DNA of 64,000 nucleotides from an uncultured Lachnospiraceae bacterium (GCA_900548905.1 URMK01000005.1:62001-126000); one strand, 5' to 3'. Shown: positions 35,326-44,442, counted from the first letter of the stretch. Program-made: numbers and translations. The notes: generated by a model not told the origin, from the sequence alone.

Positions 35326-37095
35326 TCACTGATATTGCTGCATCACCAGCTGAAGCTTTGTATTCCCCTGATAGGAATTGACGGAAGGGTAATAGGTTAC
35401 CGACAGACGGATATCCTGGCTTTTTCCCAGATACAGCCGTTCCACCGCTTCCCTGCCGAATTTCTTATCCATATAGGCATTCATCGGTTCCGGATCGCCG
35501 AAAGCCATCATTTCCCACTTCGTCCCGCAGTCATCCAATACGGTAAAGCGTACGGCATTCCCATTTTTGCCCAGGATTCTGGCCGACAGGAAGGAGAGAT
35601 CCTTCTGGGCGAAAACCGGCTTGGGGTTGCCGTTTCCGAAAGGCTCCAAAAGCTCCAGCTCCTGTACAAATTCCATGGAGACATGGGAAACCGGCATCGG
35701 GACATCAATATGGACCCGTTCTTCCATATCGCTTTCGGTCAGGGTGCAGACTGCATTGATTTCCCTCCGGAAGCTTTCCACGTCCTTTTCCTCCAAAGAC
35801 AGGCCCGCCGCCATTTTATGGCCGCCATACTTCGTAAACAGGTGCTTTATCCTGGTCATTTCTTCATACATATGATAGGTTTCTATGGAACGGCCGCTGC
35901 CCTTTACACCTTCCTCGCCTCTGGTCAGCACAAACACCGGTTTATAATATTTTTCCCGCACTCTGCCGGCTATGATTCCGGCAAGGCTTTCATGGCAGTC
36001 GGGAAGATAGACTACAAGCACGCGATCCTGCATGAGCCCGCTCTCTTCCACCGTCCGTATGGCCTTCTTCACATAAATATCCGTCATTTCCTTCCGGCTG
36101 TCATTCAGCTGCTTCAGATCCGACGCAATACGGACAGCCTCTCCCCGATCTTCCGCTTCCAGAAGCTGCAGGGCTCTGACAGCCGTATCAAGGCGTCCTG
36201 TGGCATTCAGGCAGGGGCCCATAACAAAACCGAGATGATAGGCCGACAGCTTTCCTTTTTCAATGCCGTTTACCTCCATCAGGGCACGCAGCCCCTGGTT
36301 GGCGGTGTTTTTCATATGGGACAGGCCGAATTTCACAATAACCCGGTTCTCATCCAAAAGCTCCATAACATCACACACCGTGGCAAAAGCAGCCAGCTCA
36401 AGGAGTTCCTCCAGCAAAGGCTTTTCTTTCTGCGTCAGTTCCAGCTTCCGGTAAAGGGCTTCCATAACTTTATAAGCCACAACGGCGCCGCAAATCCCAT
36501 TATAAGGATATTCATCCCCATCCTGCTTGGGATCAATCACGGCATCCGCGGGAGGCAGTATGTACCTGCGCTCTCCTTCCGCTTCCTCATAAGGGACTTC
36601 ATGGTGATCGGTTACGATCACGGTCATCCCCTTCTCTTTGGCTATTTCTATCTGAGGCGCGGCAGCAATCCCATTGTCACAGGTAACAATGGTGTCAATC
36701 CCTGCCTGAAAGGCATCATCAACCAGATGTTCATTGAGTCCGTAGCCATCCTTCATGCGGTGGGGAATGGCAGTATCCGCCGTCGCTCCCGCGCGCAGCA
36801 GCCCTTTATGCAGGATAAACGTGGAGCAGATCCCATCCGCATCATAATCCCCGATTATCCGGATCGGCCGGCCCGTCTTTATTTTATCCAGCAGAATGTC
36901 CACCGCCTTATCCATATCCTTAAGCAGGCCGGGATCATACATATCCGCTATAGTTCCCTGAAGGTATCTGCGTATTTCCTCTTCTTCAATAATATCCCTG
37001 TTGCGGATAATCCGGGCCAGCACAGGGCTGATTCCAAATTCCTGTCCGATTTTCGTAAAGTCCGCCCGTTTGGCAGCTACAAACCATTTTGCCAT
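35326..37095 (-). CDS. recJ: Single-stranded-DNA-specific exonuclease RecJ
   Basis: 5'-3' exonuclease in recombination and mismatch repair. It has 589 residues. DHH-family motifs are IGDYDADGICSTFIL (about 80), VTCDNGIAA, VTDHHEVP and the DHHA1-region GSGRSIETYHMYE...GGHKMAAGLSL, followed by an OB-fold domain. GAGTGAATAA precedes ATG 37095. In related Clostridia recJ follows secDF and is itself followed by apt and relA; here those genes are 20 kb away and a sugar kinase follows. Confidence 0.95.
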   Translation of the reverse strand: MAKWFVAAKRADFTKIGQEFGISPVLARIIRNRDIIEEEEIRRYLQGTIADMYDPGLLKDMDKAVDILLDKIKTGRPIRIIGDYDADGICSTFILHKGLLRAGATADTAIPHRMKDGYGLNEHLVDDAFQAGIDTIVTCDNGIAAAPQIEIAKEKGMTVIVTDHHEVPYEEAEGERRYILPPADAVIDPKQDGDEYPYNGICGAVVAYKVMEALYRKLELTQKEKPLLEELLELAAFATVCDVMELLDENRVIVKFGLSHMKNTANQGLRALMEVNGIEKGKLSAYHLGFVMGPCLNATGRLDTAVRALQLLEAEDRGEAVRIASDLKQLNDSRKEMTDIYVKKAIRTVEESGLMQDRVLVVYLPDCHESLAGIIAGRVREKYYKPVFVLTRGEEGVKGSGRSIETYHMYEEMTRIKHLFTKYGGHKMAAGLSLEEKDVESFRREINAVCTLTESDMEERVHIDVPMPVSHVSMEFVQELELLEPFGNGNPKPVFAQKDLSFLSARILGKNGNAVRFTVLDDCGTKWEMMAFGDPEPMNAYMDKKFGREAVERLYLGKSQDIRLSVTYYPSVNSYQGNTKLQLVMQQYQ

Positions 37096-37298
37096 TTATT
37101 CACTCCTTTGAATCCTGCTGCATATCTGCCGCCAAAGGACCGCTTTGCAGCCCTCTTTCCGTTTTCCGCCTGACCGTGCGGTAAAAAAGCGTCCTGACCC
37201 AGGCATGTCCGAATTTCCATTCCCCGCAGATTGTGATGCCTATCTGGCAGAAAGCAGTTTCAAACACGCTCCGGCAGAACGCTTTTTATAGACTTTCT

Positions 37299-39476
37299 TT
37301 ATCTGGATTTGGCTTTTGCCGCCGTTTCACCGTTCTTTCCCTTCACCTTTGTGCGAAGGACAAACCACAATGCACCGGTAATACATACGGAAGAATAGGT
37401 TCCGCAGATAATACCCACCATCAGGGGCAGCGCAAATTCACGGATAGAGCTTACCCCCAGGATATAAAGCACGGCCACCATGATAAAGGTTGTCAGGGAA
37501 GTAAAAATACTTCTGGATAAGGTCTGGGTAATACTCTTGTTCACCAGGCCGGGCAGATCCCTTTTACCTTCCAGCGCCATATTTTCACGGATTCTGTCAA
37601 AGATAACAATTGTGGCATTAATGGAATAACCCACAATGGTAAGCATACATGCAATAAAGGTGCTGCCCACAGATACACGGACCGCCGCGTAGAAGGCGAG
37701 TACCACCAGTACGTCATGGATCAATGCGGCAACGGCGCTGGCGCCGAAGCGGATATCCTTGAAACGGAACCATATATATATCAGCATACATACTGTAGCA
37801 ATAACTACAGCGATAACCGCTTCTCTTCTCATCTCCCCGCTGATGGTGGAACTGATGGTTTCCGCAGTGATCTTTTCCTGATCCACACCGAAGTTTTCTT
37901 CCATTACTTGATTCAGTTCTTCTCTTTCGTCCACATTCAGCGTTCTTGTCTTGAAGATTACTTCATTCGTTCCCTGTACCTTCTGGGTCTGTACATTTCC
38001 GTCGCCCGTAATCTTTTCAATCATAGGAACTATGTTGGCATCGATATCTTCAATAGACCTGTTTTCATTAAAGGAAACATTGGTGGAAGTACCGCCCATG
38101 AACTCCAGGCTGTAGTTAAGAATCTGTCCTGTACGGCCCTTATTCACGCCCATGAAAACAAAGCCGGACACAATAAGAACGATGGAAACTGCAAAAAATA
38201 CCACTTTTTTGGAAAGGAACTCCACAGGCTTTTTATCCCTTGCATGGCCGTAGAGTTTTTCGCTCTGAAGGCCAACCGCATAGAAAGCATTCAGAATCAG
38301 CCTGGTAACCACCAGCGCGGTAAACATGGATACCACGATACCAAGAGCCAGCGTCTGGGCAAAGCCCTTGATAGTGCCGGATCCCATGAAGCCGAGTACG
38401 GCTGCGGCGATAAGGGTCGTAATATTACCGTCCAGGATTGCCGAAAGGGCCTTCTGGAACCCGATTTTGATAGAAGATTTCACGGTCTTGCCCGTGGCTA
38501 TTTCTTCCCGGATACGTGCGAAAATAATTACATTGGCATCCACCGCCATACCGATAGACAGGATAATACCTGCAATACCGGGAAGGGTAAGCGTTATTTC
38601 AAAGCCGTTGAGCAGCAGGATCATCAGCACCACATACATACACAGTGCCAGAGAGCTTGCCACACCGGGGATCCAGTATACAGCTATCATAAATACCATA
38701 ACGATAGCCATACCGATGGCGCCCGCCATAAGGCTGCGGTTAATCGCTTCGGAACCGAGCTGTGCGCCAACTACATTGGAACGCAGTTCTTCCAGTTCCA
38801 GCTTCAGGCCGCCGATACGGATCGTGGAAGCCAGGCTCTCCGCTTCTTCGAAGGATCCCATACCGGTTATCACGGCAGAACCGTCTGTAATCTCCGACTG
38901 CACCGCAGGAGAGCTGACAACGGATCCATCATAAATAATGTAGATGATATCACGGGTGGGAGCCGCCTTTTTGGTCGCTTCCGCAAATTTGGTCTTTCCG
39001 TTTTCCGTCAGGGTAAGCTGAACCACAGGCTCCTGGTTTCCCAGGGAGTTGTTCTGATAGCCGGCCTGCGCATCCGCAATGTCCGTCCCCTCAAGGACTA
39101 CATTTCCGGCTGAATCCTGGAAGGAAAGGGAACCGGGCTTGCCCAGCTCTTCCAGCACCGCATTGGCGTCGGAAACCCCGGGGATTTCGATATTGATTCG
39201 ATCTCCGCCCTCCTGGTAAACCTGCGCCTCCGTGGAATAGTTTTCCACACGTTTCTGCAGTTTGTAAATCGTATCGCTCATATCAGCCGAACTGGGTTCT
39301 TCATCCCCCACCACCTGATATGTAATGCTGACACCGCCCGCCAGGTCAAGTCCCTGCTTAACGCTGGACGCGGAGCCTGATTTGTTCTCGCCAACACCAA
39401 AAACGGACACATAGCCCAATCCGGCCAATATGACGATGAACGCAATCAGGGTGAAAATTCCTTTTTTCTTGTTCAT
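37299..39476 (-). CDS. secDF: Protein translocase subunit SecDF (fused)
   Basis: Membrane RND-type component that uses the proton gradient to help proteins leave the Sec channel. It has 725 residues with SecD and SecF joined in one chain. The first helix is at about 7-27. The SecD P1 domain contains GLDLAGGVSITYQV. SecD helices run to about 400, with the VDANVIIFARIREEI motif. SecF begins near KPVEFLSKKVVFFAVS, with its own periplasmic domain and the SINATIVIFDRIREN motif. A GGAG site precedes ATG 39476. It lies 21 bases after scfB. Confidence 0.96.
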   Translation of the reverse strand: MNKKKGIFTLIAFIVILAGLGYVSVFGVGENKSGSASSVKQGLDLAGGVSITYQVVGDEEPSSADMSDTIYKLQKRVENYSTEAQVYQEGGDRINIEIPGVSDANAVLEELGKPGSLSFQDSAGNVVLEGTDIADAQAGYQNNSLGNQEPVVQLTLTENGKTKFAEATKKAAPTRDIIYIIYDGSVVSSPAVQSEITDGSAVITGMGSFEEAESLASTIRIGGLKLELEELRSNVVGAQLGSEAINRSLMAGAIGMAIVMVFMIAVYWIPGVASSLALCMYVVLMILLLNGFEITLTLPGIAGIILSIGMAVDANVIIFARIREEIATGKTVKSSIKIGFQKALSAILDGNITTLIAAAVLGFMGSGTIKGFAQTLALGIVVSMFTALVVTRLILNAFYAVGLQSEKLYGHARDKKPVEFLSKKVVFFAVSIVLIVSGFVFMGVNKGRTGQILNYSLEFMGGTSTNVSFNENRSIEDIDANIVPMIEKITGDGNVQTQKVQGTNEVIFKTRTLNVDEREELNQVMEENFGVDQEKITAETISSTISGEMRREAVIAVVIATVCMLIYIWFRFKDIRFGASAVAALIHDVLVVLAFYAAVRVSVGSTFIACMLTIVGYSINATIVIFDRIRENMALEGKRDLPGLVNKSITQTLSRSIFTSLTTFIMVAVLYILGVSSIREFALPLMVGIICGTYSSVCITGALWFVLRTKVKGKNGETAAKAKSR

Positions 39477-39496
39477 TGCTTTTTATCTCCTTCATT

Positions 39497-40909
39497 CTAG
39501 TCGGCCAGTGCCGCTTTTATCATAATCGCACATTCAATGCGCTTTTTCTGGAGTTCACATCCCAAATCGTAGGTCCCGTTTATGCCGCCTGTAAAATTAT
39601 AGGAATTGGCCGCGCAGCCGCCGCTGCAGTAAAACTTGGCAAAACAATTCTTACATTTTTCCTTGGCATATACATTGCAGCATTTGAATTCATCCCGGAT
39701 ATCCGTCCGGACAATCCCCGTGTCCACATTTCCCATCAGGAATTCTTCCTTGCCCACAAACTGATGGCAGGGGTAGAAATCCCCCCAGGGGGTCACCGCC
39801 AGATATTCCGTTCCGGAACCGCACCCGGACAGACGTTTCGCCACACAGGGGCCGCCGCTTAAATCGATCATAAAGTGGAAGAAATTAACACCTTTCCCTT
39901 CCTTCTGCCTTTTGATCAGCTCCACGGCAAGCTTATCATACTCTTCCAGGAGTACGGGCAAATCCTCTTCCCTGAGCGCATAATCCTCGGAAGGATCCGC
40001 CACTACCGGCTCCACAGATATCTGCCGGAAACCCAGATCCGCCAAATGCTTCACATCTTCGCCGAAGTCCAGATTGTTATGGGTAAAGGTTCCCCTCACA
40101 TAATAATTGAACTGATCGCGGCTCTCCGCCAGCTTCCGGAACTTGGGGACAATGGTTTCATAGCTTCCCTGTCCGCCTCTGTGGGGACGCATTTTATCGT
40201 TGATTTCCTTGCGTCCGTCTATACTCAGAACCACATTCGACATTTCTTTATTTACAAATTCCTGGATTTCATCATTCAGAAGAATTCCGTTGGTTGTCAG
40301 TGTAAAGCGGAATTTTTTGTGATGGGGTTCCTCCAGGCTTCTTCCATAAACTACCAGATCCTTGACCACCTGCCAGTTCATCAGCGGCTCTCCGCCAAAA
40401 AAATCCACTTCCAGGTTCACCCTGCTGCCGGAATTCGCAACCAGGAAATCCAGGGCCTTCTTTCCCACTTCAAAGCTCATCAGCGCCCTTCTTCCATGGT
40501 ACTCCCCTTCTTCCGCAAAGCAGTAACGGCAGGCCAGGTTACAGTCGTGGGCAATATGCAGGCACAGGGCCTTTACCACCGTCTGCCTGTCCTTAAAGGC
40601 ACCGATATAGTTTTCATAAATATCCTCCGTATACAGCTGTCCTGCCTGGTAAAGCTCCAGAATTTCCTCCACAGCCTCTTCAAGCTCTCTTTCCGTATAG
40701 GAACCATTTGCAGCAGGAGACGCCCCTGCTGCGGAACCGGCCTCCCTTTTCAGCGTATCCAGAATTCCGTCCTTATCCTTCACGCCGTTATGCATGCACT
40801 CCTCAATCCGTGGTATCACATCATAGACACAATCGTCCACAACATGTACGCTTCCGCTGTTCACATCCATTACGATGTTGTAGCCGTTGTTTTTGTATTG
40901 GTGTATCAC
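39497..40909 (-). CDS. scfB: SCIFF peptide maturase (radical SAM/SPASM), thioether-forming
   Basis: Radical SAM enzyme that installs a Cys-to-alpha-carbon thioether (sactipeptide-type or ranthipeptide-type) in the SCIFF peptide encoded just upstream. It has 470 residues: an N-terminal peptide-recognition (RRE-like) region (about 1-110), radical SAM cysteines in HDCNLACRYCFAEEG, VDFFGGEPLMNW, and a C-terminal SPASM domain with seven-plus cysteines (GCGSG, PCHQF, CCNVYAKEKCKNC, YCSGGC). The start is GTG 40909 with GGAAG upstream. It lies downstream of scfA across a hairpin and upstream of secDF, the conserved clostridial order. Confidence 0.95.
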   Translation of the reverse strand: MIHQYKNNGYNIVMDVNSGSVHVVDDCVYDVIPRIEECMHNGVKDKDGILDTLKREAGSAAGASPAANGSYTERELEEAVEEILELYQAGQLYTEDIYENYIGAFKDRQTVVKALCLHIAHDCNLACRYCFAEEGEYHGRRALMSFEVGKKALDFLVANSGSRVNLEVDFFGGEPLMNWQVVKDLVVYGRSLEEPHHKKFRFTLTTNGILLNDEIQEFVNKEMSNVVLSIDGRKEINDKMRPHRGGQGSYETIVPKFRKLAESRDQFNYYVRGTFTHNNLDFGEDVKHLADLGFRQISVEPVVADPSEDYALREEDLPVLLEEYDKLAVELIKRQKEGKGVNFFHFMIDLSGGPCVAKRLSGCGSGTEYLAVTPWGDFYPCHQFVGKEEFLMGNVDTGIVRTDIRDEFKCCNVYAKEKCKNCFAKFYCSGGCAANSYNFTGGINGTYDLGCELQKKRIECAIMIKAALAD

Positions 40910-40934
40910 TGGAAAACTTCCTTTCTGTTTACTT

Positions 40935-40952
40935 GTAACTGTTCGGTGCCGA
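40935..40952. repeat. Partial REP-like repeat
   Basis: GTAACTGTTCGGTGCCGA resembles the left half and centre of the 30-base dyad at 63447-63476. It lies in the scfA-scfB spacer. Confidence 0.3.
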
Positions 40953-41000
40953 CCGCCGGCGGGGAACCTCTGACGGCCCCGCCGATCATCTTCACGTATA

Positions 41001-41028
41001 ATAAGCAGCGATGGGTATCGCTGCTTAT
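41001..41028. other. Hairpin between scfA and scfB
   Basis: A perfect 12-bp stem ATAAGCAGCGAT/ATCGCTGCTTAT with a four-base loop lies 32 bases after the scfA stop. There is no T-run on the minus strand side (TATACGTG follows), so it looks like a partial attenuator or RNA-stabilising hairpin that lets scfA be made in excess over its maturase. Confidence 0.7.
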
Positions 41029-41059
41029 AAAAACCTTATTTGGTTTCTTCAGAATCTGC

Positions 41060-41203
41060 TTATTTCATCTTCTCGCAGCTCTGGTTTCCTACTGTACAGG
41101 ATGTCTTGCATGCTGACTGGCAGGATGTCTGGCATTCGCCGCAGCCGCCCTTCTTCATGGATTCCTTTAAGTCTCTTGTGGTCAGTGTTTTAATATGTTT
41201 CAT
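41060..41203 (-). CDS. scfA: SCIFF (six cysteines in forty-five) ribosomally made peptide precursor
   Basis: Small gene of 47 codons: MKHIKTLTTRDLKES leader, then a core with GGCGECQTSCQSACKTSC and a final QSCEKMK. Six cysteines at 21, 24, 28, 32, 36 and 43 are the defining SCIFF pattern. AAGGAGG lies 7 bases before the ATG. The radical SAM maturase scfB follows on the same strand. SCIFF is near-universal in Clostridia; its biological role is not settled. The gene has no overlap with a plausible alternative frame. Confidence 0.95.
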   Translation of the reverse strand: MKHIKTLTTRDLKESMKKGGCGECQTSCQSACKTSCTVGNQSCEKMK

Positions 41204-41340
41204 ACCATTGCCTCCTTACATGAGAAAACCGTCTGAACGGCATCTCTTTATCTGGACAGAATACCGTCCTTAAGCCGGACGCCATTGTCTAAGCTAGTAT
41301 ATCATAGTTTTTTATTCAGGGAAAGTATTTTTGTCAAAAA

Positions 41341-41364
41341 AAGTACATGCTTGAAAGTACATGC
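41341..41364. repeat. Direct repeat upstream of scfA
   Basis: AAGTACATGC occurs twice, at 41341-41350 and 41355-41364, a 14-bp period. Seen from scfA this is GCATGTACTT twice, immediately upstream of TTGACA at 41332-41337. It could be an activator or repressor site for scfA. Confidence 0.5.
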
Positions 41365-41367
41365 TGC

Positions 41368-41397
41368 ATAACGGTTCAGACTGGTCTGAACTGCCGC
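41368..41397. repeat. REP-like palindrome, good copy
   Basis: The core GTTCAGAC-TG-GTCTGAAC (41374-41391) is a perfect 8-bp dyad. The flanks (ATAACG... and ...TGCCG) resemble degraded GTAACA/TGTTAC ends of the 30-base element at 63447-63476. Confidence 0.6.
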
Positions 41398-41425
41398 CGA
41401 ACTGCTCCGGTGTCCCGGAACGCCC

Positions 41426-41800
41426 CTAACTGAGCATACCCCCCAGCATTCCTCCCGCGGCACAGATCGACAGCGTGGTGAAAAAATGTGTGCCCAAATC
41501 TTTGAATTCATGATTCACCGCCAGGGATACAAGAGCCATGACCGCAAAATAAGCCAGTCCTACCGCCAGTCCCCACAGGAATTTTTTGCTTCCCATCCTT
41601 TTTCCCGTCATGAAACCCGCAAAAAATACGGCAATTACATAGATGATAATGATGGCAATGGACACAACCTTTTCGGACAGCTGAAACTTGTAAAGGAATA
41701 ACGCCAGCAGCAGCAGGAAGCCTCCTGTCAATATGTAGGAAAATAACAGGCACTTCAGAAGAAATAATATATTTGAGCTCCTGATTTCTTTTTTGTCCAT
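41426..41800 (-). CDS. TIGR04086-type small membrane protein
   Basis: Membrane protein of 124 residues with four predicted helices: LLKCLLFSYILTGGFLLLLALFLY, VVSIAIIIIYVIAVFFAGFMTGKRMG, KFLWGLAVGLAYFAVMALVSL, and a Gly-rich last helix ending AAGGMLGGMLS. The size, helix spacing and FAGFMTGKRMG motif match the TIGR04086 family of Firmicutes, function unknown. A strong AAGGAGGAG site fixes ATG 41800; the 52 residues upstream in frame lie in the promoter region. It is upstream of scfA in the same direction, as in related genomes. Confidence 0.85.
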   Translation of the reverse strand: MDKKEIRSSNILFLLKCLLFSYILTGGFLLLLALFLYKFQLSEKVVSIAIIIIYVIAVFFAGFMTGKRMGSKKFLWGLAVGLAYFAVMALVSLAVNHEFKDLGTHFFTTLSICAAGGMLGGMLS

Positions 41801-41869
41801 ATTCTCTCCTCCTTGACACATATATATTCCTGTCCCCCTGTATTTTATACCTGGGATTTGCTGTTTAGC

Positions 41870-41898
41870 TTGACAATTCTTCTGTATTTTTGTAAGAT
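41870..41898 (+). promoter_or_regulatory. Predicted promoter of the CNNM/CBS gene
   Basis: TTGACA at 41870-41875 and TAAGAT at 41893-41898 are separated by exactly 17 bp, 83 bases before the GTG start. Confidence 0.65.
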
Positions 41899-41980
41899 TC
41901 CTATAATTACAGTTATAACTTATGAAAAATCCGTCTCCGGCCCTGCCGGGACACAAAACGAAAAAGGAGTGAAATTTTAC

Positions 41981-43324
41981 GTGGATTCATCGTCGGTCCT
42001 ACAATTTGTCTTTCTGGTAGTTCTCATTGCCCTCTCGGCATTCTTTTCTTCTGCGGAAACTGCCCTCACCACCGTCAATCGGGTGCGTGTGCGAACGCTT
42101 ATTGAAGAAGGGAACAAGCGTGCCGTAATCCTCCAGAAGATTCTGGACAATTACAGCAAAATGCTCAGTTCCATCCTCATCGGCAACAACGTGGTTAACC
42201 TGTCCGCCTCCGCTCTCACCACTACTCTGGCCATGAAAATATGGGGAAACTATGCGGTCAGCATCGCTACCGGCATTCTGACTCTCGTGGTACTGCTCTG
42301 CGGGGAAATCGTTCCCAAAAATGCGGCAACCCTGAGTTCCGAAAAAATATCTCTGGCCTATGCCCGGGTTGTTTATACATTGATGAAGCTGTTAACCCCT
42401 CTTATCTTCATTGTGGACCGCCTTTCCGTAGGCATCATGATACTGCTGCATGTGGATCCCAATAAGAAAAAGGATCAAATTACCGAATCCGATTTAAAAA
42501 CCTATGTGGATGTCAGCCACGAGGACGGCATCATCGAATCGGAAGAAAGGGAAATGATATACAATGTGTTTGACTTCAGCGATGCCGTCGCCAAAGATAT
42601 CATGATCCCCCGTATCGATATGAGCACCATAAGCGTGGAGGCCGGCTATGAAGAGCTTCTTCGTGTATTTAAAGAATATATGTACACCCGGATTCCGGTA
42701 TACCAGGACGATAACGACAACATCATCGGCCTTGTGAATATCAAGGACTTTATTCTGGTGGAGGATCGGGAAAACTTCCGCATTACGGATATTCTGCGGG
42801 ATGCCTATTATACTTATGAATATAAGAAAACGGCTGATTTGATGATAGAAATGCGGGAAAAACGGTTTAATGCGGCTTTTGTGCTCAATGAATACGGATC
42901 CTGCGCAGGTATGATCACGCTGGAGGATCTCCTGGAGGAAATCGTAGGTGAAATCCGTGACGAATACGATGCTGATGAAGACGAGCTGATTCAGGAGATC
43001 GGTGAACGGCAGTATCTGGTGGAAGGCGGTATGAAGCTCGACGACATCAACGACGCCCTGGATACGGAGCTGGAAAGTGAAGATTACGACTCCATCGGCG
43101 GTATTATTATTGAAATCCTTGACCGCATGCCGGTACCCGGGGATGAGGTTACAACAGATTCCGGCATCGTCCTGCGTGTGGAAAATGTCCGGCAGAACCG
43201 GATCACCAAGGTACTGATGACCCTGCCTGAACCGGCCGACCCTGAAGAGGAATCCGAAGAAGACACGGACTCCCGGGAATCCCTTTTTGACAGAGGAACG
43301 AAAGAAAAAACATCTGCCGATTAA
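41981..43324 (+). CDS. HlyC/CorC (CNNM/CBS) family transporter or regulator
   Basis: Membrane protein of 447 residues: a DUF21/CNNM domain of three to four helices at the N-terminus (FVFLVVLIALSAFFSSAETALTTVNRVRV), two CBS domains (about 205-330) with DIMIPRIDMSTI and RIPVYQDDNDNIIGLVNIKDF, and a C-terminal CorC_HlyC (TerC-like) domain. Family members act in Mg2+ or other cation homeostasis. I chose GTG 41981, with AAAGGAG 11 bases upstream; residues ahead of it are encoded in the promoter. An acidic tail (EEESEEDTDSRE) ends the protein. Closed by a terminator. Confidence 0.9.
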   Translation: MDSSSVLQFVFLVVLIALSAFFSSAETALTTVNRVRVRTLIEEGNKRAVILQKILDNYSKMLSSILIGNNVVNLSASALTTTLAMKIWGNYAVSIATGILTLVVLLCGEIVPKNAATLSSEKISLAYARVVYTLMKLLTPLIFIVDRLSVGIMILLHVDPNKKKDQITESDLKTYVDVSHEDGIIESEEREMIYNVFDFSDAVAKDIMIPRIDMSTISVEAGYEELLRVFKEYMYTRIPVYQDDNDNIIGLVNIKDFILVEDRENFRITDILRDAYYTYEYKKTADLMIEMREKRFNAAFVLNEYGSCAGMITLEDLLEEIVGEIRDEYDADEDELIQEIGERQYLVEGGMKLDDINDALDTELESEDYDSIGGIIIEILDRMPVPGDEVTTDSGIVLRVENVRQNRITKVLMTLPEPADPEEESEEDTDSRESLFDRGTKEKTSAD

Positions 43325-43340
43325 TCGGCTGCAAAAAAAG

Positions 43341-43375
43341 CGGGAAAGCACCCTCGGGGCAGCTTTCCCGTTTCT
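43341..43375 (+). terminator. Terminator after the CNNM/CBS gene
   Basis: CGGGAAAGC (43341-43349) pairs with GCTTTCCCG (43362-43370), preceded by an A-run and followed by TTTCT. It probably works in both directions. Confidence 0.8.
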
Positions 43376-43448
43376 GTCTCATACAAAAGAGGCTCGCCGA
43401 TTCCCATAAGGACGGCCTGCGGAGCATCCGCTGTTTCCGTCCGTTTAC

Positions 43449-44078
43449 TCATTCAGGGGCTTCTTCTGTTAAAAATACCACGCCTTCTTCATCGAACCGG
43501 AACAGACAACTGTTTCCGCTGTCATCCGTTATGCGCACAGCCTCTGCCGTACCTTCCGTATTTTCGTCTGCAATTCTCACTCTGGATGCTTCCGCCGAGT
43601 CCGGATCGATGCCGGCTTCCTTCAATCCTGCCATAACAGCTTCCCAATTGGCCTTCAGGTCAAAAAGATAAGGGGTCTTTTCCAGGCTTATCCTGGTCAA
43701 ACCGTTCCCTTCATAAGCAACCACCACATATCCGTATGTACCGTCAGCACCGGAATAAGTACAACAGTACAGCTTTGCAGTCTCCGTCAGGCGGGTTTCC
43801 TCCGTATCAGGCATTTGATACGCGGTAAAGCTGTCATAATTCCAGACCGGATCCACCGCCTCCCCCGCCCATTGCACCAGCAATTTCCTGAAAATGGATT
43901 TATGAAGCATTTGGAAGGCTCTGGACTGCTGTCCGTCGTAATAAGAAGCAATTAACTTCTCCTGCGCAACGTCATTTTCCGCTGCCGGCGCCGCATGCAC
44001 TTGTACCGCCCTGCCGCAGGCAAAGGCTCCTGCTCCCAGCACCAGAAGTAATCCTAATATCAATCCTGCTTTTTTCAT
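43449..44078 (-). CDS. Exported hypothetical protein
   Basis: 209 residues with a clear signal peptide (KKAGLILGLLLVLGAGAFACG). Cleavage is likely near VHA-APA at about 30; the AFAC sequence is a weak lipobox and may not be used. The mature part is acidic and alpha/beta mixed, with no motif I recognise. Two repeats of a DExxGVxFLxEE/ISLEKTPYLF kind suggest small beta modules. It faces the CNNM/CBS gene convergently and lies downstream of the small-peptide locus. Confidence 0.75.
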   Translation of the reverse strand: MKKAGLILGLLLVLGAGAFACGRAVQVHAAPAAENDVAQEKLIASYYDGQQSRAFQMLHKSIFRKLLVQWAGEAVDPVWNYDSFTAYQMPDTEETRLTETAKLYCCTYSGADGTYGYVVVAYEGNGLTRISLEKTPYLFDLKANWEAVMAGLKEAGIDPDSAEASRVRIADENTEGTAEAVRITDDSGNSCLFRFDEEGVVFLTEEAPE

Positions 44079-44225
44079 TCATCCCCACTCTTTTCTCCGG
44101 GTTGTATTTGTTTATCCCGGTACTCTTATCATAGTTCCTGAATCTGAAAAAACAGTTGGGGAAATTCTCAATTTTTTCTAAAGATTGGCATTTCTTGGAA
44201 CGAGAATTCGCTTTTCTTGCAAAAA

Positions 44226-44247
44226 GGACTGCGGCAGCTTATGCCGC
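44226..44247 (-). terminator. Terminator overlapping the end of the small basic gene
   Basis: On the minus strand GCGGCA-TAAGC-TGCCGC is followed by AGTCCTTTTT. The stop codon TAA of the small gene lies in the loop. This arrangement supports transcription of that gene. Confidence 0.5.
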
Positions 44248-44442
44248 TTTACGGATCCTGCGCGGACTCCGGCCGTTTTTTCCGCCCCTCCCTCTTCGGA
44301 ATTTTCTTACCTCCGCCTTTTTCAGACGAATTTCTTGTGTTTCTTTTTTCATTGGCATTCCCTCCGTTTTTGTTCCTGCCGGCGAGGCCCTGTAATCCAA
44401 CATGGCCCTCTCTTCAGGCGGTGCCTTAACCTGCTCCGTCAA
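44239..44442 (-). CDS. Small basic protein of unknown function (TTG start)
   Basis: 67 residues, strongly basic in its second half (RLKKAEVRKFRRGRGGKNGRSPRRIRKAA). The TTG start has GGAGG 6 bases upstream, and the stop codon sits in a terminator loop. Both points argue for a real gene. No family is recognised; a nucleic-acid-binding role is possible from the RGRGG and Arg-rich tail. It begins 15 bases after the stop of an 8-codon peptide frame, which suggests coupled translation. Chance occurrence is still possible. Confidence 0.45.
   Translation of the reverse strand: MTEQVKAPPEERAMLDYRASPAGTKTEGMPMKKETQEIRLKKAEVRKFRRGRGGKNGRSPRRIRKAA

Noticed and set aside
35284..37173. A 629-codon plus-strand frame opposite recJ
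   Set aside because: It mirrors recJ on the other strand, has no ribosome site, and its composition (Pro, His, Ile-rich) is that of an antisense shadow.
37100..37280. A minus-strand frame of about 54 codons between secDF and recJ
   Set aside because: The possible GTG start has a badly spaced site. No homologue was recognised. It may be a gene remnant.
41295..41340. A standard sigma-A promoter for scfA using TTGACA at 41332
   Set aside because: The matching -10 at 17 bp is TAAAAA, and the better TATGATATACT lies 25-30 bp away. Only the direct repeats were reported.
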